Shown piece after piece: positions 9,742 to 19,356 of a stretch of 64,000 nt of DNA. Numbering within the stretch: position 1 is the first letter of the stretch; each line of letters starts with the position of its first letter. A model generated the notes under the pieces. The model was not told the DNA's origin and made no database searches. It was given only the letters and a program-made list of their open reading frames with translations. The position numbers and the translations under genes were made by a program. This DNA comes from Paraburkholderia atlantica (GTDB lineage Bacteria; Pseudomonadota; Gammaproteobacteria; Burkholderiales; Burkholderiaceae), in the NCBI RefSeq assembly GCF_009362785.1, contig NZ_WHNQ01000002.1, positions 426,296-490,295 of the forward strand. The letters run 5' to 3'.

Positions 9742-9757
9742 GCGCGCGATCGCGCGC
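9742..9757. repeat. 16-bp perfect palindrome in a convergent gene junction
   Basis: GCGCGCGATCGCGCGC reads the same on both strands and is flanked by TGAG and TCAG. It lies in the 48-base gap between the converging PAS-LuxR and thioesterase genes. There is no T tract on either side, so a terminator role is only possible, not shown. Confidence 0.5.
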
Positions 9758-9770
9758 TCAGGGAGCGCCG

Positions 9771-10202
9771 TCAGGCCGCCTTGACGAGCGCCGCGCTCTC
9801 GATGGCCGCGCGCAGGACGTCGGGCACCGGCATCGACTTGCCTGCCGCATAATCGATCCACACGCATCGCGCGGCGCCCCGCGCATAGAGCGTATCCGGC
9901 TCATCGGCACGCAGGAGCTCGAAAGCCGTATCGAAGCTGCTGCGCCCCGGCGTGGCCACCGACATCCGGCCGATCACGTCACCCGGATAGTGCAGCTGCT
10001 TCAGAAACTCCATCGATGCATTGACGATCACCGGCCCCTGCCCGTCCGGGCGCTCGCCGAGAAAGTCCATCTGTTCGAACCAGGAAATCCGCACCTGCTC
10101 CATGTAGCGGAAATAAACCGTGTTGTTGACGTGACCGAAGGCGTCCATGTCGCCCCAGCGGATCGGCATCGTCATTTCGAAAACTGCGTGAAAATCGCTC
10201 AT
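9771..10202 (-). CDS. Acyl-CoA thioesterase, 4HBT hotdog fold
   Basis: This 143-residue hotdog-fold protein of the 4-hydroxybenzoyl-CoA thioesterase type hydrolyses acyl-CoA thioesters. The block RWGDMDAFGHVNNTVYFRYMEQ holds the catalytic aspartate region of the 4HBT family, and QLHYPGDVIGRMSV follows. Acyl chain preference cannot be read. It lies 55 bases downstream of a short-chain dehydrogenase gene on the same strand and next to ETF-QO and scoAB, which fits a role in acyl-CoA turnover. Confidence 0.87.
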   Translation of the reverse strand: MSDFHAVFEMTMPIRWGDMDAFGHVNNTVYFRYMEQVRISWFEQMDFLGERPDGQGPVIVNASMEFLKQLHYPGDVIGRMSVATPGRSSFDTAFELLRADEPDTLYARGAARCVWIDYAAGKSMPVPDVLRAAIESAALVKAA

Positions 10203-10257
10203 GCTTTACTTCCGTTCTTCCTTTGCTGCCTGAGTGTTGAAACGTTTGACTGCGCGC

Positions 10258-11034
10258 TCACGCGAGCCCGAAACCGTCGTCGGCGGCGATCACCGAGCCG
10301 TTGATGAATTGCGATTCGTCCGCCGCGAGCAGCAGGAGCAGCCCGTCGAGGTCCTCCGGCTTGCCGACCCGATGACGCGGCAGCATCGCAATCAGTTTCT
10401 GCCCCTGATCGGTCGACCAGTGGTGATGGTTGATCTCGGTGTCGATATACCCGGGGCAGATCGCGTTCACATTGATGCCGTGCTTGCCCCACTCGAGCGC
10501 CATCGCCTTAGTCATGTGGACGACCGCGGCCTTGCTCATCGAATACAGGCCGATCTGCGGCAGCACGCGCAAGCCCGCCATCGACGCGATGTTGATGATC
10601 CGGTACGACGGCTTCTGCGCGTTGTTGCCGCGCATGATCATGCGCTTGGCGACTTCCTGCGCGACGAAAAAAGCGCCGCGCGTATTGGTGTCGAACACGT
10701 ATTCGAAGTCCGCCGGCGTGACCTCGGACAGCTTCTGCGTAGTCGACACGCCGGAGTTATTGACGAGGATATCGATGGTGCCGGCCTCGGTCTCCGCATG
10801 CGCCACCGCCGACTTGATGCTCTGGTAGTCGGTCACGTCGAGCGACACGACGTGCGCGGCGCCGCCGGACGCCTCGATTTCCGCGCGCAGTTCCTTGAGC
10901 CGCTCGGTACGTCGGCTCGCCAGCACGACCTTCGCGCCCGCCTGCGACAGCACCTGCGCGAAGCGCTTGCCCAACCCGCTCGAAGCGCCGGTGATCAGCG
11001 CGACCTTACCTTCCAGATTGATCGAACGGCCCAT
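10258..11034 (-). CDS. Short-chain dehydrogenase/reductase
   Basis: This is a classical SDR of 258 residues using NAD(P). The N-terminal Rossmann motif TGASSGLG (residues about 16-23), NNSG, and the catalytic YSMSK tetrad region are visible, followed by NVNAICPGYIDTEIN. The arginine pair in ASRRTERL after the second strand suggests NADPH preference, but this is weak. The substrate is unknown. It is divergent from ETF-QO and followed by a thioesterase, which suggests fatty or branched acyl metabolism. Confidence 0.88.
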   Translation of the reverse strand: MGRSINLEGKVALITGASSGLGKRFAQVLSQAGAKVVLASRRTERLKELRAEIEASGGAAHVVSLDVTDYQSIKSAVAHAETEAGTIDILVNNSGVSTTQKLSEVTPADFEYVFDTNTRGAFFVAQEVAKRMIMRGNNAQKPSYRIINIASMAGLRVLPQIGLYSMSKAAVVHMTKAMALEWGKHGINVNAICPGYIDTEINHHHWSTDQGQKLIAMLPRHRVGKPEDLDGLLLLLAADESQFINGSVIAADDGFGLA

Positions 11035-11221
11035 TGTCTTTCCTTGTTCGGTTGTAGTGACAAAGCGGTTGAGGGGGTTTGGTACGACCGCGACTAAGGG
11101 TCTTTACCGTATCATGAAATAGTACGCTCGTGCTAATCTGTGCCTTTTGGGTTGCGGCGTGGGGATCGATCGCCCACAATACGAACCCGAAAAAAGCATT
11201 CTAACGGTAAGAGGAGCATCA

Positions 11222-12895
11222 ATGACCCCCGCAAGTCTCATTGAGCAGTACGGCCCGCGCGAGTCGATGGAGTATGACGTCGTCATCGTCGGCGGCGGCC
11301 CTGCGGGCCTGTCGGCTGCCATTCGTCTGAAGCAGCGCGCCGCCGAACAAGGCGTCGAGCTTGGCGTCTGCGTACTCGAAAAAGGCTCTGAGATCGGGGC
11401 TCATATCCTGTCGGGCGCGGTGATGGACCCGCGCGCGCTGACCGAGCTGATCCCGGACTGGAAGGAGAAAGGCGCGCCGCTGACGGTCGACGTGACCGAA
11501 GACCGCTTCCTGTTCCTGTCGGCGACGGGCGCGAAGAGCGTGCCGAACTGGGCGCTTCCGGACAATTTCAAGAACCACGGCAACTACGTGATCAGCCTCG
11601 CGAACGTGACGCGCTGGCTGGGTCAGCAGGCCGAGGCGCTCGGCGTCGAGATTTTCCCGGGCTTTCCGGCGGCTGAAGTGCTGTACAACGACGACGGCTC
11701 GGTCAAGGGCGTCGCGACCGGCAATCTCGGGATCGGCAAGGACGGCGAGCCGACCGAGAACTTCCAGCTCGGCATGGAGCTGCACGCGAAGTACACGCTG
11801 TTCTGCGAAGGCGCGCGCGGCCACCTCGGCCGCCAGCTGAACGAGAAGTTCAAGCTGCGCGACGGCGTCGATCCGCAGGTGTACGGCATCGGTATCAAGG
11901 AGCTGTGGGAGATCGATCCCGCGAAGCACAAGCCGGGTCTGGTAATGCACACGGCCGGCTGGCCGCTCGAAAACGACACCTACGGCGGCTCGTTCCTGTA
12001 TCACATGGACAACAACCAGGTCGTGGTCGGCTTCGTGGTCGGCCTCGGCTATTCGAATCCGTATCTGTCGCCGTTCGAGGAATTCCAGCGCTATAAGACG
12101 CATCCGGCGATCCGCGCGATTCTGGAAGGCGGCAAGCGCGTGTCGTACGGTGCGCGCGCGATCACCGCGGGCGGCCTGATGTCGCTGCCGAAGCTGGTGT
12201 TCCCGGGCGGTGCGCTGGTCGGCGACGACGCGGGCTTCCTGAACGCGTCGCGCATCAAGGGTTCGCACGCCGCGATCAAGACCGGCATGCTCGCCGCCGA
12301 CGCCGCATTCGCCGCCGTGCAGGCCGGCCGTCAGTCAGACGAACTGACCGCTTATCCGGAAGCCTTCAAGACGTCGTGGCTCTACACCGAGCTGTATCGC
12401 GCGCGTAACTTCAAGCAGTGGATGAGCAAGGGTCTCTACCTCGGTACGCTGATGGTCGGCGTCGAACAAAAGCTGCTCGGCGGCAACGTGCCCTGGACGC
12501 TGCATCATCAGCATTCCGATCATGAGATGCTGAAGCCGGCTTCGCAGTGCAAGCCGATCACGTATCCGAAGCCGGACGGCAAGCTGACGTTCGACCGGCT
12601 GTCTTCGGTGTTCATCTCGAACACGAATCACGAGGAAAATCAGCCTGCGCATCTGACGCTGAAAGATCCGACCGTGCCGGTCAACGTGAACTGGCAGACC
12701 TACGCCGGGCCGGAGTCGCGTTATTGCCCGGCTGGCGTGTACGAGTTCGTGAAGAACGAAGAAGGCAACGAGCGGCTCGTCATCAATGCGCAGAACTGCG
12801 TGCACTGCAAGACCTGCGATATCAAGGACCCGACGCAGAATATCGTGTGGGTCACGCCGGAAGGCGGTGGCGGTCCGAACTATCCGAATATGTGA
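11222..12895 (+). CDS. Electron transfer flavoprotein-ubiquinone oxidoreductase
   Basis: ETF-QO is a membrane-associated FAD and [4Fe-4S] enzyme that passes electrons from acyl-CoA dehydrogenases via ETF to ubiquinone. The 557-residue protein has an N-terminal FAD motif (YDVVIVGGGPAGLSAAIRL), the GGSFLYHMDNNQVVVGFVVGL block, FPGGALVGDDAGFLN, and C-terminal iron-sulfur ligands in RYCPAGVYEF and CVHCKTCDIKDP. It ends in GGGGPNYPNM. The ATG at 11222 has GAGGAG seven bases upstream; a frame open from 11147 is not used. The gene is divergent from the SDR gene. Confidence 0.95.
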   Translation: MTPASLIEQYGPRESMEYDVVIVGGGPAGLSAAIRLKQRAAEQGVELGVCVLEKGSEIGAHILSGAVMDPRALTELIPDWKEKGAPLTVDVTEDRFLFLSATGAKSVPNWALPDNFKNHGNYVISLANVTRWLGQQAEALGVEIFPGFPAAEVLYNDDGSVKGVATGNLGIGKDGEPTENFQLGMELHAKYTLFCEGARGHLGRQLNEKFKLRDGVDPQVYGIGIKELWEIDPAKHKPGLVMHTAGWPLENDTYGGSFLYHMDNNQVVVGFVVGLGYSNPYLSPFEEFQRYKTHPAIRAILEGGKRVSYGARAITAGGLMSLPKLVFPGGALVGDDAGFLNASRIKGSHAAIKTGMLAADAAFAAVQAGRQSDELTAYPEAFKTSWLYTELYRARNFKQWMSKGLYLGTLMVGVEQKLLGGNVPWTLHHQHSDHEMLKPASQCKPITYPKPDGKLTFDRLSSVFISNTNHEENQPAHLTLKDPTVPVNVNWQTYAGPESRYCPAGVYEFVKNEEGNERLVINAQNCVHCKTCDIKDPTQNIVWVTPEGGGGPNYPNM

Positions 12896-12905
12896 TCGTT
12901 GTGCT

Positions 12906-12955
12906 ATTTGCCTTTGCGACGCTGTGCGATAAGCGGCAGCGTCGCGAAGGCAAAT
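12906..12955. terminator. Long stem-loop after ETF-QO, possible bidirectional terminator
   Basis: Two 19-base arms (12906-12924 and 12937-12955) pair fully apart from one G-U wobble, around a 12-base loop. It starts ten bases after the ETF-QO stop, in the gap before convergent aroC. No T run follows on the plus strand, so termination would be atypical; it could instead stabilise the mRNA 3' end. The remaining bases to 13070 show nothing else. Confidence 0.55.
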
Positions 12956-13070
12956 TCCGATAGCGCGCTCGCGCTTTCGTCTGCTCGCGTTCTTGCGCGC
13001 TTCGTTGATCCCCTTCCCGATTCTTTTTTATGGCGGCTGGTGCGCCGCCAATCCCTGGGCCGCGTAAGCG

Positions 13071-14171
13071 TTAGGGCGCGCTCGCCGCGATCTTCGGCGT
13101 GCTCACGGCCACGTCGCCGCATTGCGCGCGATGTCGCAGCGCGTGATCGATCAACACGAGCGCAAGCATCGACTCCGCGATCGGCGTCGCGCGAATGCCG
13201 ACGCACGGGTCGTGCCGCCCGAAGGTTTCGACGACCACCGGCTGCCCCGCCTTGTCGATCGAACGGCGCGGCGTGCGAATGCTCGAGGTCGGCTTGATCG
13301 CGATCGACACCGTAATGTCCTGCCCCGTCGAAATGCCGCCGAGCACGCCGCCCGCGTGATTGCCGACGAACCCCTCCGGCGTCAACTCGTCGCCATGTAC
13401 CGAGCCGCGTTGCGCGACGCTCGCGAAGCCCGCACCGATCTCGACGCCCTTCACCGCGTTGATGCCCATCATCGCGTGCGCGATGTCGGCGTCGAGGCGG
13501 TCGAACAGCGGCTCGCCGAGGCCGACCGGCACACCGGAGGCGACCACGTTGATGCGCGCGCCGATCGAATCACCGTCCTTGCGCAGCGCGTCCATATACG
13601 TCTCGAGCTGCGGAACGATCTCCGCATTCGGCACGAAGAACGGGTTTTCGCGCACCTGCGCCCAATCGACGAACGGCACGTCGATTTCGCCGAGCGCGGC
13701 CATATAGCCGCGAATCTCGGTGCCGAACTTCTCGCGCAGCCACTTTTTCGCCACCGCACCCGCCGCGACCGTCGGCGCCGTCAGCCGTGCCGACGAGCGG
13801 CCGCCACCGCGGTAATCGCGGATGCCGTACTTTTGCCAGTAGGTGTAGTCGGCGTGGCCGGGGCGGAACGTCTCGGCGATGTTGCCGTAGTCCTTGCTGC
13901 GCTGGTCGGTGTTGCGGATCAACAGCGCGATCGGCGCGCCGGTGGTTTGACCTTCGAACACGCCCGACAGGATCTCGACCTTGTCCTCTTCCTGGCGCTG
14001 CGTCACGTGGCGCGACGTGCCCGGCTTGCGGCGATCGAGTTCGAACTGGATATCGGCTTCGTTGAGCGCCATGCCCGGCGGGCAGCCGTCGATCACGCAG
14101 CCGATAGCGGGGCCGTGCGATTCGCCGAAGGTCGTGACAGTGAAAAGCGTACCGATCGTGTTGCCGGACAT
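13071..14171 (-). CDS. aroC: Chorismate synthase
   Basis: This enzyme converts 5-enolpyruvylshikimate 3-phosphate to chorismate with reduced FMN, the last common step of aromatic biosynthesis. The 366-residue protein shows the three family signatures: [14 protein letters not shown] near the N-terminus, [16 protein letters not shown], and [11 protein letters not shown], plus [11 protein letters not shown] near the C-terminus. The ATG at 14171 gives the standard start [20 protein letters not shown]; the frame upstream to 14297 is not used. It is transcribed from between the MFS-acyltransferase gene and ETF-QO. Confidence 0.96.
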   Translation of the reverse strand: MSGNTIGTLFTVTTFGESHGPAIGCVIDGCPPGMALNEADIQFELDRRKPGTSRHVTQRQEEDKVEILSGVFEGQTTGAPIALLIRNTDQRSKDYGNIAETFRPGHADYTYWQKYGIRDYRGGGRSSARLTAPTVAAGAVAKKWLREKFGTEIRGYMAALGEIDVPFVDWAQVRENPFFVPNAEIVPQLETYMDALRKDGDSIGARINVVASGVPVGLGEPLFDRLDADIAHAMMGINAVKGVEIGAGFASVAQRGSVHGDELTPEGFVGNHAGGVLGGISTGQDITVSIAIKPTSSIRTPRRSIDKAGQPVVVETFGRHDPCVGIRATPIAESMLALVLIDHALRHRAQCGDVAVSTPKIAASAP

Positions 14172-14309
14172 GAGCGTCGTCCAAAGAAATTCGGGGAGAA
14201 CGCTATTATGCCAGCCCGCTCGCCTCGAAGACGGGCCTGGCAACAGCGCTGGCCGAATGCGCGCGAGCGGCCGAGCTCGCCACCTCGGCATCCGCACACC
14301 GGCCCAAGG

Positions 14310-16247
14310 CTATTTGCGCGCGCCGCGCAGCTCGGTCACGATCTGCTGCAGTGTCTCGGGCGTCGCGAGCGCCGGGTCGATCGGCTCGCCGACCGCGAGG
14401 CTCAACCGGCTCATCACGCCCTTTCTGAGCGGACGCGGCCAGTGGGCATCGACCGCGCGCGAAAACACGCTGCCCCACAGACCGCGCAGCGCCATCGGAA
14501 TAACCGGCGCCGGCGTGCGCCTGACGATCTCGGCGACGCCGTGGCGAAACGGGTTCAGCTCACCGGTGCGCGTCAGCTTGCCTTCCGGAAAGATGCAGAC
14601 GAGTTCGCCCTCCGCGAGCGCCTGCGCGCACAGCTCATACGCACGCGCGAGCAGCGCCCCGTCCTGATGCGCGGGCGCAATCGGAATCGCCTTCGCGTGC
14701 CGGAACAGCCAGCCGACGAACGGCGAGCGGAAGATCTGGTAGTCCATCACGAAGCGGATCGGCCGCGGGCTTTCGGCCATGATGACGATCGCATCGACGA
14801 AACTGACGTGGTTGCACACGAGCACCGCCGCGCCGCGCTCCGGAATCCGCTCCGCGTGCACGAGCCGGATCCGGTAAAACGTATGCACGAGCAGCCACGC
14901 AACGAAGCGCAGCAGGAACTCGGGCACGAGCGAATAGATGTAGCCCGCGACCACCACGTTCAGCAGCGCGGTGACGAGAAAAATTGCCGGAATGCTGAAG
15001 CCGGCGGCGGTCAGGCCCATCGCCATCAGCGCCGACACGATCATGAACAGCGAGTTGAGGATATTGTTCGCGGCGATGATGCGCGCGCGATGACTCGGCT
15101 GACTACGGCTCTGGATCAGCGCATACAGCGGCACGCTGTAAAAGCCGCCGAACATCGCGAGCAGGAACAGATCGGCGAGCACGCGCCAATGCGCGGGCCG
15201 CGCGAGAAATTCGCCGACGCTGAGCAAATGCCCCGCCGGCGGCAGCGCGTGGCTCGCGAAAAAAAGATCGATCGCGAACACGCTCATGCCGATCGACCCG
15301 AGCGGCACGAGGCCGACTTCGATCCGCCGCTTCGACAGCCGTTCGCACAGCAACGAGCCGATGCCGATGCCGATCGAAAACGTGGCGAGCAGCACGGTCA
15401 CGACGTCGGGATCGGCGGACAGTACGTCCTTCGCAAAATTGAAAAACGACGCGAGGAACGTCGCGCCGACGAACCACAGCCACGAAATGCCGAGCAGGCT
15501 CAGAAACACCGTGCGGTTCTCGTGCGCGAGCTTCAGATTGCGCCACGTTTCGCTGACCGGGTTCCAGTTGATGCGCAAGCCGGGCTGCGGCGCGGGCGTG
15601 GCCGGCACGAAGCCGGACACGGCGCGCCCGATCAGCGCGATCGCGATACACGCGCCAGCGAGCACCACCGCGCCATGCTCGGCGAACCCGGCGCCCGCTC
15701 CGCCGACGATCGTGCCGACCAGGATCGCGACGAAGGTGCCCATCTCGATCATGCCGTTGCCGCCGACCAGCTCCGTCTTCGACAGATGCTGCGGCAGATA
15801 CGAGTACTTGACCGGCCCGAATACGGTCGAATGCACGCCCATCAGGAACGTGCACAGATACAGCAACGGCGCGCTATGCAGCCAGAAGCCCGCACCGCCG
15901 ACCAGCATCACCGCGATCTCGAAAGTCTTGACGAGGCGCGTGAGCAACGCCTTGTCGTACTTGTCCGCGATCTGGCCGGAAGTGGCCGAGAACAGCACGA
16001 ACGGCAGAATGAAAATCGCGGAAATCAGGAACGCCGCGGTTTTTGGGTCGACGCCCGAAAACCGCGCCGCCTGATACGTGACGAGCGACGTGAAGCCGAT
16101 CTTGAACACGTTGTCGTTCATCGCGCCGAGAAACTGTGTCCAGAAGAACGGCGCGAAACGGCGCTGGCGAAGCAGGCGGAACTGGGATTCGTGCGCTTCG
16201 TGCGCGCGAGCGGCGCGCCGGGCGGCAGGCAACGGACGATCGTTCAT
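14310..16247 (-). CDS. MFS transporter fused to a PlsC-type acyltransferase
   Basis: This is a two-domain inner-membrane protein of 645 residues. Residues about 25-420 form an LplT-like major facilitator domain (FAPFFWTQFLGAMNDNVFK, repeated hydrophobic spans). Residues about 440-640 form a glycerol-phosphate acyltransferase domain with the HX4D motif NHVSFVDA and FPEGKLTRTGEL. In E. coli, LplT imports lysophospholipid and Aas re-acylates it; here transporter and acyltransferase are one chain, and the AMP-binding acyl-ACP synthetase part of Aas is missing. Phospholipid repair is the likely role. The start at 16247 (MNDRPLP) is preferred to an open extension reaching 16403. Confidence 0.88.
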   Translation of the reverse strand: MNDRPLPAARRAARAHEAHESQFRLLRQRRFAPFFWTQFLGAMNDNVFKIGFTSLVTYQAARFSGVDPKTAAFLISAIFILPFVLFSATSGQIADKYDKALLTRLVKTFEIAVMLVGGAGFWLHSAPLLYLCTFLMGVHSTVFGPVKYSYLPQHLSKTELVGGNGMIEMGTFVAILVGTIVGGAGAGFAEHGAVVLAGACIAIALIGRAVSGFVPATPAPQPGLRINWNPVSETWRNLKLAHENRTVFLSLLGISWLWFVGATFLASFFNFAKDVLSADPDVVTVLLATFSIGIGIGSLLCERLSKRRIEVGLVPLGSIGMSVFAIDLFFASHALPPAGHLLSVGEFLARPAHWRVLADLFLLAMFGGFYSVPLYALIQSRSQPSHRARIIAANNILNSLFMIVSALMAMGLTAAGFSIPAIFLVTALLNVVVAGYIYSLVPEFLLRFVAWLLVHTFYRIRLVHAERIPERGAAVLVCNHVSFVDAIVIMAESPRPIRFVMDYQIFRSPFVGWLFRHAKAIPIAPAHQDGALLARAYELCAQALAEGELVCIFPEGKLTRTGELNPFRHGVAEIVRRTPAPVIPMALRGLWGSVFSRAVDAHWPRPLRKGVMSRLSLAVGEPIDPALATPETLQQIVTELRGARK

Positions 16248-16434
16248 GAAGTCAGAACAACGGCGCGGAAAATGGCATGGAAACGCACGGAACGGCGGAC
16301 AAACGGGCCGGTGCGACGCGCGCCAGATCCGGACACCGGCCCGGATACAAAAAAAGCGCCCGCTTGCGCGCGCGCCCTGCCGGCAGATTCGCGCTCGCGG
16401 CAACGGCCGGAGCGCGACGTTCGAGCCACGCGCA

Positions 16435-16902
16435 TCAACGCGCCGGCTGCTGGTCCTGTCCTTCCTGCTCTTCCGGCCAGTCGCGGATATAGGCCTTCAA
16501 CATGCGATTCTCGAACCCCTGCTCCTCGACCACCGCCTTCGCGACATCGTAAAACGAGATGACGCCCATCAGCGTGCGGCTTTCCATGACGGGCAGATAA
16601 CGCACGTGATGCTCGAGCATCATGCGGCGCACTTCGTTGACGTCGGTTTCGGGCGTGCAGGTGAGCGGATGGTCGTCCATCACCTTACGGATCGTCGACG
16701 TACCGACGCTGCCGCCGTTTTCCTTCAAGGTCAGAATGATTTCGCGAAACGTCAGCATGCCGACGAGGTCGCCGTACTCCATCACGACGAGCGAGCCGAT
16801 GTCGTGCTCGGCCATGGTAATGACGGCGTCATGCAGCGTGGTATCCGGCGTGACCGTAAAAAGGGTGTTGCCCTTGACTTTAAGAATGTCGCTGACTCGC
16901 AT
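16435..16902 (-). CDS. CBS domain protein
   Basis: This is a 155-residue protein made of a tandem pair of CBS domains (residues about 5-65 and 72-130) with no fused enzyme. Visible blocks are TLHDAVITMAEHDIGSLVVM, DLVGMLTFREI, DVNEVRRMMLEHHVRYLPVM and LMGVISFYDVAKAV. Such proteins bind adenine nucleotides and act as energy or second-messenger sensors; the partner is unknown. Two start ATGs abut at 16905 and 16902. The second has AGGAG at the better seven-base spacing, so it is chosen. Confidence 0.85.
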   Translation of the reverse strand: MRVSDILKVKGNTLFTVTPDTTLHDAVITMAEHDIGSLVVMEYGDLVGMLTFREIILTLKENGGSVGTSTIRKVMDDHPLTCTPETDVNEVRRMMLEHHVRYLPVMESRTLMGVISFYDVAKAVVEEQGFENRMLKAYIRDWPEEQEGQDQQPAR

Positions 16903-17188
16903 CATCTATCTCCTGGTACCGCCAATCTTGCAATGCATTAAATGGTTGTTTCGATCCTATCGGAAAGGCCCATAAAAGGAAAGCGACCCGCCAGCCAAGG
17001 CTCGGCGGGGTTTCGGGGGCTCCAATTCATCTGACTTCCAGATAGCGAGCATGCCTCGCTCCCGGCACGAGCCGCACCGACCCGAGGTCCACCCCGCGGG
17101 AAAACCGCGCTTGAAGCGGCGCGCGCCAATGATAGGATGGCCGGCCTACCCTGATCATTCGCGTGGCCCTCGCGGCCCGCCGCACACG

Positions 17189-18526
17189 ATGTCCGCCAAC
17201 CGTTTCGATACGCTTGCGCTGCACGCCGGCGCTGCCCCCGACCCCGCGACCGGCGCGCGCGCGACGCCGATCTACCAGACCACGTCGTTTTCGTTCCGCG
17301 ACTCGGACCACGCCGCCGCGCTGTTCAACATGGAGCGCGCCGGCCACGTCTACTCGCGCATCTCGAATCCGACCGTCGCCGTGTTCGAAGAGCGCGTCGC
17401 CGCGCTCGAAAACGGTGCCGGCGCGATCGGCACCGCGAGCGGCCAGGCCGCGCTGCATCTGGCGATCGCGACGCTGATGGGCGCCGGCTCGCACATCGTC
17501 GCGTCGAGCGCGCTGTACGGCGGCTCGCATAATCTGCTGCATTACACGCTGCGGCGCTTCGGTATCGAGACGACCTTCGTGAAGCCCGGCGACCTCGACG
17601 CGTGGCGCGCCGCGCTGCGCCCCAACACGCGCCTGCTATTTGGCGAAACGCTCGGCAATCCGGGCCTCGACGTGCTCGACATCGCCGCGCTCGCGCAGAT
17701 CGCGCACGCGCACCGCGTGCCGTTGCTGGTCGATTCGACTTTCACGACGCCCTACCTGCTGCGCCCCTTCGAGCACGGCGCCGACTTCGTCTACCACTCG
17801 GCGACCAAGTTTCTCGGCGGCCACGGCACGACGATCGGCGGCGTGCTGGTCGACGGCGGCAGGTTCGACTTCGAGGCTTCCGGCCTCTTTCCCGAATTCA
17901 CCGAGCCATACGACGGTTTCCACGGCATGGTGTTCGCCGAGGAAAGCACGGTCGCGCCGTTCCTGCTGCGCGCGCGGCGCGAAGGCTTGCGTGACTTCGG
18001 CGCGTGCCTGCATCCGCAGGCCGCGTGGCAACTGCTGCAAGGCATCGAGACGCTGCCGTTGCGCATGGAGCGTCACGTCGCCAACACCCGGCGCGTGGTC
18101 GAGTTTCTCGCCGGTCATGCGGCGGTCGAATCGGTTGTCTATCCCGAGTTGCCGACCCATCCCGACCACGCGCTCGCGAAGCGACTGCTACCGCGCGGCG
18201 CCGGCGCGGTGTTCAGCTTCAACCTGCGCGGCGACCGCGCGGCCGGGCGCGCCTTCATCGAAGCGCTGACACTGTTCTCGCACCTGGCGAACGTCGGCGA
18301 CGCGCGCTCGCTGGTGATCCACCCGGCATCGACGACGCACTTCCGCATGGATGCCGCCGCGCTCGCCGCGGCCGGCATCACCGAAGGCACGATCCGTCTG
18401 TCGATCGGCCTCGAAGATCCCGATGACCTAGTCGACGATCTCAAGCGCGCGCTGAAGGCTGCGCAAAAGACCGCCGCTGCCGCACCTACTGCCACGAACG
18501 CCCCCGCCCACCCGGAGTCCCCATGA
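17189..18526 (+). CDS. metY: O-acetylhomoserine/O-succinylhomoserine sulfhydrylase
   Basis: This is a PLP enzyme of the Cys/Met metabolism family, 445 residues, which would make homocysteine by direct sulfhydrylation. Visible motifs are ATPIYQTTSFSF, YSRISNPTVAVFEERVAALE, TASGQAAL and the PLP-lysine motif SATKFLGGHGT with Lys about 207. The size and the GGxxDFEASGLFPEF region fit the sulfhydrylase subgroup rather than cystathionine synthases. The frame is open back to 17051, but MSANRFDTLALHAG is the family start. No strong ribosome-binding site is visible. The region 16906-17188 is a divergent promoter region with the CBS gene; no SAM riboswitch was recognised. Confidence 0.88.
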   Translation: MSANRFDTLALHAGAAPDPATGARATPIYQTTSFSFRDSDHAAALFNMERAGHVYSRISNPTVAVFEERVAALENGAGAIGTASGQAALHLAIATLMGAGSHIVASSALYGGSHNLLHYTLRRFGIETTFVKPGDLDAWRAALRPNTRLLFGETLGNPGLDVLDIAALAQIAHAHRVPLLVDSTFTTPYLLRPFEHGADFVYHSATKFLGGHGTTIGGVLVDGGRFDFEASGLFPEFTEPYDGFHGMVFAEESTVAPFLLRARREGLRDFGACLHPQAAWQLLQGIETLPLRMERHVANTRRVVEFLAGHAAVESVVYPELPTHPDHALAKRLLPRGAGAVFSFNLRGDRAAGRAFIEALTLFSHLANVGDARSLVIHPASTTHFRMDAAALAAAGITEGTIRLSIGLEDPDDLVDDLKRALKAAQKTAAAAPTATNAPAHPESP

Positions 18527-19356
18527 TCGTCACCGTTCAAGGCAAACCGGCCTACGCCTACACCGGCGGCAAACCCTTCGACACGAGCCTGCCGACCGCC
18601 GTGTTCATCCACGGCGCCGAGCACGATCACAGCGTGTGGGCGCTGCAAAGCCGCTATTTCGCGCATCACGGCTTCGGCGTGCTCGCGCTCGACCTGCCGG
18701 GCCACCGGCGCAGCGCCGGCCCCGCGCTCGCCAGCATCGCCGCGCTGGCCGACTGGCTCGCCGCGCTGCTCGACGCCGTGGGCGTTACGCGTGCGTTCGT
18801 CGCCGGGCACAGCATGGGCTCGCTGATCGCGCTCGACTTCGCCGGCCGCTATCCGCAGCGCGCCACGCATCTCGCGCTGCTCGCGACCGCGCTGCCGATG
18901 ACGGTCTCCGACGCGCTGCTCGATGCCGCGCTCAATCGCGAGCCCGAGGCGATCGACATGGTCAACCAGTGGTCGCATTCGACGCTCGCCGCGAAGCCCT
19001 CGTGCCCCGGCCCCGGCTTCTGGCTGCACGGTATGAACCAGCGGCTGATGGAGCACGTGTCCGCCAGCGGCGAGCCGCATCTGTTCCACACCGATTTCAC
19101 GGCCTGCCATACCTATGCGGACGGCCTCGCCCGTGCAGCGCAGGTGCGTTGCGCGACGCGCCTGATCGTCGGCCGGCGCGATGCGATGACGCCGCCGCGC
19201 GCGGCGAAAGCGCTTGCCGATGCGCTCGCGCAGGCGGGCACGCCGATCGACACCGTCACGCTCGATGCGGGCCACGCGTTGATGACCGAGCAACCCGACG
19301 CGACGCTCGATGCGCTGTACAGCTTCGCTTTGCGGGCGCCGCACGAAGCGCGCTAA
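18523..19356 (+). CDS. Alpha/beta hydrolase coupled to metY
   Basis: This is a 277-residue alpha/beta hydrolase. It shows VFIHGAEHDHSVWA, the nucleophile elbow GHSMGS and a late histidine in DAGHALMTEQP. Its ATG overlaps the metY stop in an ATGA, so translation is coupled, and a link to methionine or thiol metabolism is likely although the substrate is unknown. Some members of this family sit beside metY or metX in Burkholderiaceae, but I cannot name the reaction. Confidence 0.82.
   Translation: MIVTVQGKPAYAYTGGKPFDTSLPTAVFIHGAEHDHSVWALQSRYFAHHGFGVLALDLPGHRRSAGPALASIAALADWLAALLDAVGVTRAFVAGHSMGSLIALDFAGRYPQRATHLALLATALPMTVSDALLDAALNREPEAIDMVNQWSHSTLAAKPSCPGPGFWLHGMNQRLMEHVSASGEPHLFHTDFTACHTYADGLARAAQVRCATRLIVGRRDAMTPPRAAKALADALAQAGTPIDTVTLDAGHALMTEQPDATLDALYSFALRAPHEAR

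Noticed and set aside
13122..16562. A plus-strand open frame of 1146 codons.
   Set aside because: It lies opposite aroC and the MFS-acyltransferase gene, which have full family motifs. Its translation is arginine/histidine-rich, as expected for an antisense frame in high-GC DNA.
16906..17188. Possible SAM riboswitch before metY.
   Set aside because: No SAM-I, SAM-II or SAM/SAH pattern could be recognised, and no terminator or sequestering stem lies next to the start.
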